A stretch of DNA of 64,000 nucleotides from DLAJ01 sp023663615 (GTDB lineage Bacteria > Bacillota > Clostridia > Lachnospirales > Lachnospiraceae), in assembly GCA_023663615.1 (NCBI GenBank), contig JAMPHA010000004.1, positions 1 through 64,000 of the forward strand, in the 5' to 3' direction. The notes under the pieces were generated by a model. The model was not told the origin of the DNA, did no database searches, and saw nothing but the letters and a program-made list of their open reading frames with translations. Position 1 is the first letter of the stretch, and every line of letters begins with the position of its first letter. Of the stretch, positions 50,597 through 59,788 are shown piece by piece. A program made the position numbers and the translations under genes.

Positions 50597-50625
50597 TATA
50601 CATGATTTTTATTTTGTGTTACAAT
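50597..50625 (+). promoter_or_regulatory. Candidate radC promoter
   Basis: A -35-like TATACA (50597-50602) and a -10-like TACAAT (50620-50625) are 17 bases apart. The start would be near 50632, leaving about 88 bases of leader before radC. Upstream, the methionine gamma-lyase-like gene ends at 50566 without an obvious terminator. Confidence 0.5.
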
Positions 50626-50663
50626 GATTACCGTGAGTGTTAGCGGGAAGAATGAGTTTTGGC

Positions 50664-50716
50664 ACCCTCAGACGCGCGGATGTACCCGGAGAGTAAACTG
50701 AAGCGAACGAGGGTAT
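50664..50716 (+). promoter_or_regulatory. radC leader with alternative pairings to the ribosome-binding site
   Basis: The ribosome-binding sequence GAGGGTAT (50709-50716) can pair with ACCCTC (50664-50669) or with GTACCC (50682-50687, one G-U pair). The pairings are mutually exclusive, and both would hide the ribosome-binding site of radC. This suggests a possible translational control structure; no known riboswitch family was recognised. Confidence 0.4.
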
Positions 50717-50720
50717 ACTT

Positions 50721-51392
50721 ATGAAAAATCAGACAGATCAGCCGTATGAAAAGTTTCTTACCTACGGCGCGCAGAATTTGACGGATGCAGAGCTTCTTGC
50801 CATTATCATCCGCACGGGGACCAAAGGGGAGGACGCGCTCGGTTTAGCGAAGAAGATCCTCTCCATGAACGAAAACCACGACGGACTGCTGCAGCTCCAG
50901 CACATTCATTTAGAACAGCTCAAGTCTGTGAAAGGGATCGGCGAGGTCAAAGCGGTACGGATCAAATGTGTTGCCGAGCTGTCCAACCGGATCGCGGCAA
51001 CGCATAGGCAGAAGCGTGTGGATTTCAGCAGCCCGAAACTGGTGGCCGACTACTATATGGAGCAGATGCGGCATTTGGAAAACGAACAGGTGCTTTTGCT
51101 TCTGCTCGATAACAAGGGCAGGCTCATCACGGATACGGTATTGTCAACGGGAACCGTGAATTTTTCGGTTCTCTCGCCGCGCGATATTTTTATCAGAGCG
51201 CTGGAATACCGGGCGGTGCATATCATGCTGCTGCACAATCATCCGAGCGGCGATCCGACGCCGAGTGAGGACGACCGCGTGATGACCGCAAGGATCAAAG
51301 CGGCGGGGTTCTTTCTGCAGATCCCTCTGTTAGACCACATTATCATTGGAGACGGTCGTTATGTGAGTTTTCTTGAGGACAAGCTTCTGTGA
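50721..51392 (+). CDS. radC: RadC/YsxA JAB-domain protein
   Basis: RadC-like proteins have a helix-hairpin-helix part and a JAB/MPN metallo-domain; the DNA-repair name is historical and the activity is not established. The N-terminus has LTDAELLAIIIRTGTKGEDA and LKSVKGIGEVKAVRIKC. The JAMM motif is complete: His172, His174, Ser182 and Asp185 in HNHPSGDPTPSEDD. Length 223 fits. It sits directly before mreB, the typical radC-mreBCD order. Confidence 0.94.
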   Translation: MKNQTDQPYEKFLTYGAQNLTDAELLAIIIRTGTKGEDALGLAKKILSMNENHDGLLQLQHIHLEQLKSVKGIGEVKAVRIKCVAELSNRIAATHRQKRVDFSSPKLVADYYMEQMRHLENEQVLLLLLDNKGRLITDTVLSTGTVNFSVLSPRDIFIRALEYRAVHIMLLHNHPSGDPTPSEDDRVMTARIKAAGFFLQIPLLDHIIIGDGRYVSFLEDKLL

Positions 51393-51440
51393 ATTCTGTA
51401 AGAAGATAGATACCATTAGGGTTAGAAAGGGGTACAGGAA

Positions 51441-52451
51441 GTGGGAAACAATATATTCGGTATCGACCTTGGGACGAGTAATATCAAGATTTACAGCAGA
51501 AATGAGGATGCGATCCTTGTGGAAAAGAACATGATCGCGATCGAGAACAAGAACACGCTGTTCGCGTATGGCGATTCGGCGTACGAAATGTTCGAGAAGG
51601 CACCCGCAAACATCCACATTTCTTACCCGCTCTGCAACGGCGTGATCGCGGATATTCAGAATATGCAATTGCTTGTCAAATACTTTGTCAGCGACATCTG
51701 CAAGGGAAATATCCGTCCCGCGGATTATTACATCGCCGTGCCGACCGACGTGACGGAAGTGGAAAAGAGGGCGTTTTACGATCTGGTAAAGGATGCGGGT
51801 GTCAAGGCGCGCAAGATCATGGTCGTGGAAAAGGCGGTCGCGGACGGGCTCGGACTGGATATTGACGTCAAGAATTCACAGGGCGTTTTAGTGGTAAACG
51901 TGGGGTATGATACGACGGAGATTTCTATTTTATCCCTCGGCGGGATCGTCCTTAGCAAAATGATCAAAGTGGGCGGACAGAAATTTGACGAGGCGATCCG
52001 CAATGCCATCCGAAGGGAATACAGTCTGCTGATCGGCGGCAAAACCGCGGAAAAAGTGAAGATTTCACTGAGCGACCTGGAGAAGGAAGGCGCAAACGCG
52101 GTCGTATACGGACGCGATATTGTGACGGGGCTTCCCGTTGAGCGGGAGATTCCGACCGCATTAGTTGATGAATGCTTAAAAGAGCATTTTGCAACGATCA
52201 TTGACAATATCAAGGTTATTCTGGAGCGGACGCCGCCCGAACTGGCGGCGGATATTTACCGTCATGGCGTCTATCTGACGGGGGGCGCGTCGCAGGTAAT
52301 GCATCTCTCGGAACTGATCGCGAAAGGAACGGGCTTAAAGATCAATTCGATCGACACGCCGATGGAAAGCGTGGCGCTCGGTCTGGCAAAGATCATCAAA
52401 GAGGATAACTATAAATCTGTTGCGTATGCGATCGAGGGAATGAGCAAGTAA
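51441..52451 (+). CDS. mreB: Rod-shape actin homologue MreB
   Basis: MreB forms membrane-bound filaments that guide lateral wall synthesis. The actin-fold motifs are FGIDLGTSNIKIY, YIAVPTDVTEVEKRAF, VVNVGYDTTEISILSLGG and YLTGGASQVMHLSELI. It starts with GTG after AAAGGGG. The 336 residues are normal. The product reads as divergent in its N-terminus (MGNNIFGIDLG rather than the common MFGFSKDIGIDLG). mreC follows after one base. Confidence 0.94.
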   Translation: MGNNIFGIDLGTSNIKIYSRNEDAILVEKNMIAIENKNTLFAYGDSAYEMFEKAPANIHISYPLCNGVIADIQNMQLLVKYFVSDICKGNIRPADYYIAVPTDVTEVEKRAFYDLVKDAGVKARKIMVVEKAVADGLGLDIDVKNSQGVLVVNVGYDTTEISILSLGGIVLSKMIKVGGQKFDEAIRNAIRREYSLLIGGKTAEKVKISLSDLEKEGANAVVYGRDIVTGLPVEREIPTALVDECLKEHFATIIDNIKVILERTPPELAADIYRHGVYLTGGASQVMHLSELIAKGTGLKINSIDTPMESVALGLAKIIKEDNYKSVAYAIEGMSK

Positions 52452-52452
52452 T

Positions 52453-53325
52453 ATGAGTCCTGTTATCAAGAAAAAGGGAGAGCATTTTCATCTGCCAAGT
52501 AAATATCTGCTCCTGATCCTGACGATCCTGTGTGTCGGCATGATGCTGATCACGCTGACGACGGATTTTTCGGGAGAACCGCTAAACGGCGCCGTCGGCG
52601 CGGTGATCACCCCGTTTCAGGCGGGGATCAGCGAAGTGGGCGGATATTTGTCGAAACGTGTCGATGAGCTTGTGGAGATCCGCGACCTGTTGAAGGAAAA
52701 CGAGGAGCTGAGGCGCCAGATCGACGAACTGACTTTGCAGAATACGCTGCTGCAGCAGGACCGGTTCGAATTATATCAGCTCAGAGAGCTTTATGAGCTG
52801 GATCAGTCGTATGAGGGATATACGAAGGTCGGCGCGCGCATCATTGCAAAGGATACGGGCAATTGGTTTGCGTCCTTTATCATTGATAAAGGAGAGGACG
52901 ACGGGCTTGACGTCGATATGAACGTCATTGCAGACGGCGGACTTGTGGGGCGCATTACCGCGGTCGGACCGAACTGGGCGCGCGTGGAATCCATCATTGC
53001 GGATAACGCGAATGTCGGCGGGATGGTATTGTCAACAGCGGACCGCGTGATCGTTTCCGGCAGTCTGGAGCTGATGGCGGGAGGAAGGATTTCTTTTTCC
53101 CAGTTGATTGATTCGGACAACGAGGTCATGATCGGCGATAAGATCGTGACGTCCAATATTTCAGATAAATATCTTCCCGGTATTGTGATCGGCTACATAA
53201 CGCAGATCAATACGGACGCCAACAATCTGTCGAAATCCGGCTATCTGACGCCTGCCGTGGATTTTGAGCATTTAGAGGCGGTTTTGGTCATTTTGGACAG
53301 GAAGCAGACTGTCACGGTGGATTAG
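52453..53325 (+). CDS. mreC: Rod-shape-determining protein MreC
   Basis: MreC is a bitopic membrane protein that activates PBP2/RodA in the elongasome. It has one membrane segment (about residues 19-39, LLLILTILCVGMMLITL), a coiled coil (about 72-110, LKENEELRRQIDELTLQNTL) and a beta-rich outer domain (IAKDTGNWFASFIIDKGEDD, ADGGLVGRITAVG). Length 290. It starts one base after mreB. Confidence 0.95.
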   Translation: MSPVIKKKGEHFHLPSKYLLLILTILCVGMMLITLTTDFSGEPLNGAVGAVITPFQAGISEVGGYLSKRVDELVEIRDLLKENEELRRQIDELTLQNTLLQQDRFELYQLRELYELDQSYEGYTKVGARIIAKDTGNWFASFIIDKGEDDGLDVDMNVIADGGLVGRITAVGPNWARVESIIADNANVGGMVLSTADRVIVSGSLELMAGGRISFSQLIDSDNEVMIGDKIVTSNISDKYLPGIVIGYITQINTDANNLSKSGYLTPAVDFEHLEAVLVILDRKQTVTVD

Positions 53326-53339
53326 GGAGGTCAGTCCAT

Positions 53340-53855
53340 ATGAGAAAGATCGTGATCGCGTTTCTGGTGCTGATCGGCTTTGTCCTGCAGGGAACGCTTA
53401 TGCAATGGATCTCACTCGGCGGGATCGCGCCGAATCTGTTGATCATCACAACATCCGCGTACGGTTTTATGAGGGGAAAAAAGAACGGTCTGTTGGTGGG
53501 CTTTTTTTGTGGTCTGTTGACAGATATATTTTTTGGCGAGGTGATCGGCTTTTATGCGATCATTTACATGTATATCGGCTATGCAAACGGGATGTTCCAC
53601 CGCGTGTTCTTCCCGGAAGACATCAAGCTGCCGTTGGTTTTGATCACTGTCAGCGACCTGGTATACGGTTTTACGGTCTATGTCCTGCTGTATCTTCTGC
53701 GGGGACGTTTCGGGCTGCCGTATTACTTTTTGCATGTGATCGTGCCGGAAATGGTGTATACCATTGTGCTGACCGTGCTGTTTTACCCGCTGCATCTGAA
53801 GATCAACCGCAAGTTTGACGAGATTGAGAAAAGGAGCGAGAAGAAATTTGTTTAG
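53340..53855 (+). CDS. mreD: Rod-shape-determining protein MreD
   Basis: MreD is a small integral membrane partner of MreC. The 171 residues contain five or six hydrophobic segments, a lipophilic start (IVIAFLVLIGFVLQGTLMQW) and the ISLGGIAPNLLIITTSAYGF stretch typical of the family. GGGAGG precedes the ATG. It overlaps the PBP2 gene by eight bases. Confidence 0.92.
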   Translation: MRKIVIAFLVLIGFVLQGTLMQWISLGGIAPNLLIITTSAYGFMRGKKNGLLVGFFCGLLTDIFFGEVIGFYAIIYMYIGYANGMFHRVFFPEDIKLPLVLITVSDLVYGFTVYVLLYLLRGRFGLPYYFLHVIVPEMVYTIVLTVLFYPLHLKINRKFDEIEKRSEKKFV

Positions 53856-56736
53856 TAATTTTAAGGACTGGCTGATCCGGTTCGTCACTTCCCGTTTTTT
53901 CATACTTTCCCTGCTTGTGATCGCGCTGTGTTCTACGCTTGTCTACCGGCTGTTCGACTTACAGATCGTCCGTGGGGAATCCTATATGGAGAACTTCAGG
54001 CTTCGGATCAGAAAAGAGCGCTCCATCGCGAGCACGCGCGGGCAGATATTTGACCGGAACGGGAATGTGCTCGCCTATAATGAGCTTGCCTATTCTGTGA
54101 TCATCGAGGATGTTTATGAATCCGGTTCCACCAAAAATGAGGAGCTGAATGAGACCATTTCCCGTCTGATCCGCATGATAGAGCAAAACGGGGATGCCGT
54201 GATCAATGATTTTTCCATTGTGATCGATGAGGACGGTAAGTTTTCGTATACTGTGACGGGAAACGTGCTGCTGCGGTTTTTGGCGGATATTTACGGACAC
54301 AGCAGCATCAATGACCTGTCCTATGCGGAAAAGACGGCGACGCCGGATGAGGTCATGGAGTATCTGGGCGGCAGGTCAAGGTTCGGCGTCGGCAGGTATC
54401 TGTATGATCCGGATGGAAACTATCTTCTTGACGAAAACGGGAACAGACAGTTTCTTGTCGGGGATGGCTACACGAAAGAAGAACTGCTAAAGATTGTGAC
54501 GATCCGCTATGCGATGAGCTTAAACAGTTATCAGAAATATATTCCGACCACTGTCGCGACGAACGTTTCGGAGGAGACGATCGTCGCCGTGATGGAGAAC
54601 AGCGACGTGCTTGACGGCGTCTCTATTTTTGAGGATACCGTGCGCAAATATGTAGATGCGGTCTATTTTAGCAATCTGGTCGGTTATACGGGTAAGATTT
54701 CCTCGGAGGAGCTTGTCACTTATCAGGAGCAGAGCACGAATTATACAAGCAATGACCTTGTGGGCAAGACGGGGATCGAGCAGAGCATGGAGCTCAGACT
54801 GCAGGGTGTAAAGGGCTCCGAGGTCGTGTATGTGGACAATCTCGGCAGAGTCATCGAGACAGCGGAGCGTACGGAGCCGACCGCCGGAGAGGATATTTAT
54901 TTAACGATCGATATGGACTTACAGGAGACGGCGTATCACATACTGGAGCAGAAGATCGCGGGGATCCTGCTTGTAAAGATCCAGAATATCAAGGAGTACA
55001 TTCCGGCGGAAAACGCTTCCGCCAGCCAGATCGTCATTCCGATCTATGATGTATATTTTGCACTGTTCGATAATAATGTCCTGAAAATGCGGGAGCTTGA
55101 CCACGAGGATGCGACGGAGACGGAGAGCATCGTCTATGCCAATTATTTAGACAACAAGGATATTGTGCTGGAGCGGTTGCGCACGGAGCTGCTGGAGACG
55201 GGAACCGTCTATAATAAACTGGAAACAGAGTACGCGGTTTACGAGAGTTATATCGTGGCGATGCTGCAATCGGACAATGTGGGCGTTCTGCGTTCAGACC
55301 TGATCGACACATCGGATGCGACCTACAAGGCCTGGAGAAATGATGAGACGATCAGTCTGCGGGAATATCTGCATCATGCCATATCCATGAACTGGATCGA
55401 TACGTCGCGGCTCCCGCTCGACGATCAATACGCGGATTCAGAGGAGGTTTATGCGGTACTCGTCGATTACATCCTGTCCTATCTGGGTGACAATACGGAT
55501 TTCGGCAAACGCATGATCAAGTACATGATCTTAAATGATCGGATCACAGGGAAACAGATCTGCCAGCTTTTGATCGACAAAGGGCTTGTAAACCTCACAA
55601 CGGACGAGCTGAACGCATTTGCCAACAATGCAGTCAGTCCGTATCAGTTCATGCGGAACCGCATACAGAATCTTGATATTACGCCCGCGCAGCTTGCATT
55701 GGATCCCTGTACGGGAGACATGGTGATCACGGACGTCAATACGGGTGATGTGCTCGCGATGGTGTCCTATCCCGGCTATGATACGAACCGCGTATCCGAT
55801 GCGGCTTATTGGAATAAGATCAACACAGATCTGTCGTATCCGATGTTGAATTATACGACACAGCGCCGGACGGCGCCAGGCTCTACTTTCAAAATGGTGT
55901 CGGCGTCGGCAGCGTTGGAGGAGGGATACTTAACAACGCAGGACCGGATCGTTTGTCATGGTATTTTTGACCGGCTCGATGCCGTGAACCGCTGCTGGAT
56001 CTATCCGGGAGCGCACGGTTCCTTAAATGTGACAGGGGCGATCAGCAATTCCTGTAACTGCTTTTTCTATGAGGCGGCTTATCGTATGAGCTTACAGGAT
56101 GACGTTTACAGCTCGGATGCCGGGATCACCGTGCTTGCGAAATATGCGCAGCTTTTCGGGCTGGGAGATAAATCCGGTGTGGAGATTGAGGAGTCTGCGC
56201 CGAGAGTCTCGGACGAGTATCCGGTCATTACCGCGATCGGACAGGGAAACGCAAATTATTCCACAGCCCAGCTTGCGCGATACGTTACAACAGTCGCAAA
56301 CAGCGGAACGTGTTATAATTTAACATTGATAGACCGTATTGAGGATTCGGAAGGGAATGTCGTGCAGCAGAATCAGGCGCACGTCAGAAATACGCTGAAC
56401 TTTTCGGATTCCACATGGGACGTCATCCATATGGGAATGCGTCAGGTGATCGAAGGCAAGCGGTATTATGCGGGACTTGAGGTACAGGTTGCCGGAAAGA
56501 CCGGGACGGCACAGGAGAGCAGAACGCGTCCGAACCATGCGCTTTTTGTCTGCTACGCGCCGTATGAAAGTCCGGAGATCGCGATCGCCACGCGTATTGA
56601 GTACGGTTATACATCCGATTATGCGGCGGAGACAACGCGGGATGTTATCAAATACTATTTTGGACTGGCCACAAAGGAGACGCTTGTCACGGGAATGGCG
56701 GACGGCATTCAGGCGTCCGGTGTCAGCACGGACTAA
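53848..56736 (+). CDS. mrdA: Penicillin-binding protein 2 (elongation transpeptidase), long form
   Basis: PBP2 cross-links lateral wall peptidoglycan with RodA. A membrane anchor (residues ~15-37) leads to a dimerisation domain (GQIFDRNGNVLAYNELAYS). The transpeptidase motifs are Ser679 in GSTFK, Ser735-Cys-Asn737 and KTGT at 884-887. At 962 residues it is 250-300 longer than most PBP2s; the extra part lies at about residues 370-630, before VNTGDVLAMVSYPGYDTN. I start at TTG 53848, which gives MFSNFKDWL and AAGGAG upstream; the frame opens at another TTG, 53815. Stop TAA 56734-56736 begins a palindromic element. Confidence 0.92.
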   Translation: MFSNFKDWLIRFVTSRFFILSLLVIALCSTLVYRLFDLQIVRGESYMENFRLRIRKERSIASTRGQIFDRNGNVLAYNELAYSVIIEDVYESGSTKNEELNETISRLIRMIEQNGDAVINDFSIVIDEDGKFSYTVTGNVLLRFLADIYGHSSINDLSYAEKTATPDEVMEYLGGRSRFGVGRYLYDPDGNYLLDENGNRQFLVGDGYTKEELLKIVTIRYAMSLNSYQKYIPTTVATNVSEETIVAVMENSDVLDGVSIFEDTVRKYVDAVYFSNLVGYTGKISSEELVTYQEQSTNYTSNDLVGKTGIEQSMELRLQGVKGSEVVYVDNLGRVIETAERTEPTAGEDIYLTIDMDLQETAYHILEQKIAGILLVKIQNIKEYIPAENASASQIVIPIYDVYFALFDNNVLKMRELDHEDATETESIVYANYLDNKDIVLERLRTELLETGTVYNKLETEYAVYESYIVAMLQSDNVGVLRSDLIDTSDATYKAWRNDETISLREYLHHAISMNWIDTSRLPLDDQYADSEEVYAVLVDYILSYLGDNTDFGKRMIKYMILNDRITGKQICQLLIDKGLVNLTTDELNAFANNAVSPYQFMRNRIQNLDITPAQLALDPCTGDMVITDVNTGDVLAMVSYPGYDTNRVSDAAYWNKINTDLSYPMLNYTTQRRTAPGSTFKMVSASAALEEGYLTTQDRIVCHGIFDRLDAVNRCWIYPGAHGSLNVTGAISNSCNCFFYEAAYRMSLQDDVYSSDAGITVLAKYAQLFGLGDKSGVEIEESAPRVSDEYPVITAIGQGNANYSTAQLARYVTTVANSGTCYNLTLIDRIEDSEGNVVQQNQAHVRNTLNFSDSTWDVIHMGMRQVIEGKRYYAGLEVQVAGKTGTAQESRTRPNHALFVCYAPYESPEIAIATRIEYGYTSDYAAETTRDVIKYYFGLATKETLVTGMADGIQASGVSTD

Positions 56737-56781
56737 AAAAGCGCGCGAAGCGCGCTTTCGAAGAATCGCGAAGCGATTCTT
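56737..56781 (+). repeat. Two adjacent perfect hairpins after PBP2
   Basis: Stem 1 pairs AAAGCGCGC (56738-56746) with GCGCGCTTT (56750-56758); stem 2 pairs AAGAATCGC (56761-56769) with GCGATTCTT (56773-56781). Both have the loop GAA. There is no U-tract longer than three, so this is more like a REP-type palindrome than a simple terminator. The 3' arm GCGCTTTCGAAGAA recurs at 60200-60213. Confidence 0.75.
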
Positions 56782-56805
56782 CCGGGTTATGGAAAGGAGA
56801 GAACA

Positions 56806-57498
56806 TTGAATCCTTTAGTTATGATTAAAAGTTATCCGCACGGGATTGCGCTGCATTTGGATGCGGAGGCGCCGTTTCCTGATATTCTTGCGGAACTGGA
56901 GGAGAAGATCAAGGAGGCCGCCGGCTTTTTTCAGGGGGCAAGGCTCGCGCTGTCCATAGAGGACAGGAAGGTCAGCCCGCAGGAGGAACGTCAGTTGGTT
57001 CAGGCATTGTCCGCGCATGGCGGGCTGACGATCCTGTGCGTTGCCGAAAGAAGCGGGAGTGCGGACGAGTTTTATGTGCGCGCCCTGCAAAAAGCGGAAC
57101 CGCGCGCGGCGGAGGAACCGTTTTTGCTACATAAAGGCAGTCTGACGGACGGAGAGGTGTTGGAAAACAATAAAAAGACCATTCTTGTGATCGGGGACGT
57201 CGGGGAGGACTGCCGCGTGATCTCGGCGCGCAACATCATTGTGCTGGGGGCGCTCTACGGGGAAGCCTACGCGGGAACGGATACCAAGGAAGATCATTAT
57301 GTCGCCGCGCTCGTCATGGAGACGGACCGCATTACGATCGCGGGCTGCAAGAGCGGCAAAGCGGAGGTACCGGCGAAGGGAAAATGGTTTTCCCGCACGA
57401 AAAAGCTGCCGCAGATCGCGGTGGTCAGAGATCATGAGGTCGTAAGAGAACCGCTTACCAAAGAATTACTAAATGATCACGGCTTGGAGCTTTTTTAA
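56806..57498 (+). CDS. minC: Septum-site determining protein MinC
   Basis: MinC blocks FtsZ assembly away from mid-cell. The N-terminal domain (residues ~1-105) is less conserved. The C-terminal beta-helix (about 120-215) has LRSGQ-like elements here reading VLENNKKTILVIGDVGEDCR and ARNIIVLGALYGEAYAG, then AALVMETDRITIAGCKSG. Start is TTG 56806 with AAGGAG six bases upstream. Length 230 fits. It precedes minD by 65 bases. Confidence 0.92.
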   Translation: MNPLVMIKSYPHGIALHLDAEAPFPDILAELEEKIKEAAGFFQGARLALSIEDRKVSPQEERQLVQALSAHGGLTILCVAERSGSADEFYVRALQKAEPRAAEEPFLLHKGSLTDGEVLENNKKTILVIGDVGEDCRVISARNIIVLGALYGEAYAGTDTKEDHYVAALVMETDRITIAGCKSGKAEVPAKGKWFSRTKKLPQIAVVRDHEVVREPLTKELLNDHGLELF

Positions 57499-57563
57499 CG
57501 CCTGACACATTTAGGGGACAACTATTTCAATCATTTTCATTTCTATTAAAACGGAGGCATCCT

Positions 57564-58370
57564 ATGAGCGAAGTAATTGTCATCACGTCAGGAAAAGGCG
57601 GTGTTGGAAAGACCACAACATCTGCAAATATCGGAACAGGTCTTGCGGCGCTGGGGAAAAAGGTGGTTTTGATCGATACGGACATCGGACTGCGCAACTT
57701 AGACGTCGTCATGGGACTGGAAAACCGGATCGTCTACAATTTAGTGGACGTCATCGAGGGAACATGCCGTATCAAGCAGGCTCTGATCAAGGATAAGCGT
57801 TATCCCGGACTGTACTTGATGCCGTCCGCCCAGACAAGGGACAAGACGGCGGTCACGCCCGGACAGATGATCAAAATGATCTCCTTTTTGCGGGACCAGT
57901 TTGATTTTATCATTCTCGATTGTCCCGCAGGGATCGAGCAGGGCTTTCAAAACGCGATCGCTGCGGCGGATCATGCCGTGATCGTGACAACGCCCGAAGT
58001 ATCCGCAATACGGGACGCAGACAGGGTGATCGGACTCTTAGAGGCGAATGAGATCGCCAAAATGGAATGCATTGTCAACCGGGTGAGGCCGGAGATGGTG
58101 CGCCGCGGCAATATGATGAGCGTGGATGACGTCATTGACATCTTAGCGCTGCCGCTCTTAGGCGCGGTGCCGGATGATGAGAGCGTTGTGATCGCGACCA
58201 ATCAGGGAGAACCGCTTGTCGGGACGAGCGCCATGGCGGGGCGGGCATACCGGAATATTTGTGCGAGGCTCCTCGGAGAAGATGTCCCGCTTTTGAATTT
58301 TGACAACAGCCGCCATGTGTTATCCAGACTCGGCGGTGTATTCCGCAAAGGGCAGGGGGCGAAGCTATGA
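57564..58370 (+). CDS. minD: Septum-site determining ATPase MinD
   Basis: MinD is a membrane-binding ATPase that recruits MinC and is cycled by MinE. The deviant Walker A is GKGGVGKTTTSANIG with Lys11 and Lys16. VLIDTDIGLRNLDVVMGLEN, IILDCPAGIEQGFQNAIAAA and TPEVSAIRDADRVIGLLE are diagnostic. The end FRKGQGAKL is short and basic, so the usual C-terminal amphipathic membrane helix appears reduced. It overlaps minE by four bases. Confidence 0.97.
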   Translation: MSEVIVITSGKGGVGKTTTSANIGTGLAALGKKVVLIDTDIGLRNLDVVMGLENRIVYNLVDVIEGTCRIKQALIKDKRYPGLYLMPSAQTRDKTAVTPGQMIKMISFLRDQFDFIILDCPAGIEQGFQNAIAAADHAVIVTTPEVSAIRDADRVIGLLEANEIAKMECIVNRVRPEMVRRGNMMSVDDVIDILALPLLGAVPDDESVVIATNQGEPLVGTSAMAGRAYRNICARLLGEDVPLLNFDNSRHVLSRLGGVFRKGQGAKL

Positions 58371-58687
58371 GAAGACTGTTTTGCCCGAAAAAAACACGTA
58401 CCATAGCAAAGGGGCGTCTGAAGATCCTGCTGATCTCCGACCGTGTCAACTGTTCGCCGCAAATGATGGAACTGCTAAAAAATGATATTTCCAAGGTAAT
58501 CTCGAAATACATGAAGATTGACGAACAGCAGATGGAAGTACAGATCGGGCAGACGGACGGAAACGGACGGCGCTCGGAGCGCAAGCCCGTGCTGTATATC
58601 AATATGCCGATCCTGGAGATTGGGAAAACAGGAATCGTATGCTGGGGTGAAACAGATGAAAAAAAAGTACAGAGTCAGGGACTATAA
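58367..58687 (+). CDS. minE: Cell division topological specificity factor MinE
   Basis: MinE drives MinD off the membrane. The 106 residues are somewhat long. The N-terminus MRRLFCPKKTRTIAKGRLKI matches the family, followed by LLISDRVNCSPQMMELLKND, which carries the MinD-binding helix, and ISKVISKYMKID. The presence of MinE, absent from Bacillus, points to a Clostridia-type oscillating Min system. It overlaps minD by four bases and rodA by 32. Confidence 0.93.
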   Translation: MRRLFCPKKTRTIAKGRLKILLISDRVNCSPQMMELLKNDISKVISKYMKIDEQQMEVQIGQTDGNGRRSERKPVLYINMPILEIGKTGIVCWGETDEKKVQSQGL

Positions 58688-59765
58688 TTTTTTGCTTGTG
58701 ATATTTGTGGTCGCGATTTCGGTCATCGGCGTGCTGGCGATCGGAAGCGCGAAGGAATCCTTACAGAGCAGGCAGATGATGGGAGTGATCATGGGATTTT
58801 TTCTCATGCTCGTGATCTCCTTGTTTGACTATGGCTTTTTTTTGAAATTTTACTGGCTGATCTATGGCTTAAATCTTGCGCTGCTGCTGCTCGTGCGGCT
58901 GATCGGCGTGGATGCCGGCGGTGCGCAGAGATGGGTCAATATTTTCGGAATTCAGTTTCAACCGTCCGAACTTGCGAAAATTTTATTGATTTTATTTTAT
59001 GCACAGTATATCATGATACATAAGGAGAAGTTGAATAAGCTGAAAACGCTTGTCACGATGATCTTGTTGTTCATTCCGCCGCTCGCGCTTGTGTATTTGC
59101 AGCCGGATATGTCTACGAGCATCGTCATTATCGTGGTGTTTGTCGTCCTGCTCTTTGTTGGGGGATTGAGCTGGAAGATCATCACGGGAGTGGCGGCGGT
59201 CGTGATCCCGACATTTGTGATCTTGTTCATGTTGATCCTTCAGCCCGATCAAAAGATCATCCGGGATTTCCAGCAGACGAGGATCTTAGCATGGCTGTAC
59301 CCGGATGAGTATGAGAATGCGGAAGGGTACCAGCAGCAGAACTCTATCATGGCGATCGGTTCGGGACAGTTGATGGGAAAGGGATTAAACAGCAATTCCA
59401 TCACATCGGTAAAGGGCGGGAACTTTATCTCGAAAACGGAGACCGACTTTATCTTCGCAGTCGTGGGGGAGGAGCTCGGATTTGTCGGGAGTACCTCGAC
59501 CGTCCTTCTGCTGTTTGGGATCTCGCTGATGTGCTTTAACACGGGAAGAAAGGCGAAGGATACGGCGGGGAGCCTGATCTGTGCAGGCGTCGGGATCATC
59601 ATCGGTTTTCAGAGCTTTACGAATATTTCCGTGGCGACGGGGCTGTTTCCGAATACGGGAATCCCGTTACCCTTTGTCAGCTACGGACTAACGTCGCTTC
59701 TCTGCCTATATATGGGGATAGGCTTTGTGTTGAACGTCAGGCTGCAATGCATCAAAAAATACTAA
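58656..59765 (+). CDS. rodA: SEDS peptidoglycan polymerase RodA/FtsW
   Basis: RodA polymerises glycan strands and works with PBP2. The 369 residues have about ten membrane segments; hallmarks are GGAQRWVNIFGIQFQPSELA, LVYLQPDMSTSIVIIVVFVV, SIMAIGSGQLMGKGLNSNSI, DFIFAVVGEELGFVGS and GLFPNTGIPLPFVSYGLTSL. ATG 58656 has GGGGTGA upstream; the frame opens earlier at 58518 inside minE. Placement after PBP2 and Min favours RodA over FtsW. Confidence 0.93.
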   Translation: MKKKYRVRDYNFLLVIFVVAISVIGVLAIGSAKESLQSRQMMGVIMGFFLMLVISLFDYGFFLKFYWLIYGLNLALLLLVRLIGVDAGGAQRWVNIFGIQFQPSELAKILLILFYAQYIMIHKEKLNKLKTLVTMILLFIPPLALVYLQPDMSTSIVIIVVFVVLLFVGGLSWKIITGVAAVVIPTFVILFMLILQPDQKIIRDFQQTRILAWLYPDEYENAEGYQQQNSIMAIGSGQLMGKGLNSNSITSVKGGNFISKTETDFIFAVVGEELGFVGSTSTVLLLFGISLMCFNTGRKAKDTAGSLICAGVGIIIGFQSFTNISVATGLFPNTGIPLPFVSYGLTSLLCLYMGIGFVLNVRLQCIKKY

Positions 59766-59788
59766 TACTAAGAGAAGGTGTGGAACAA

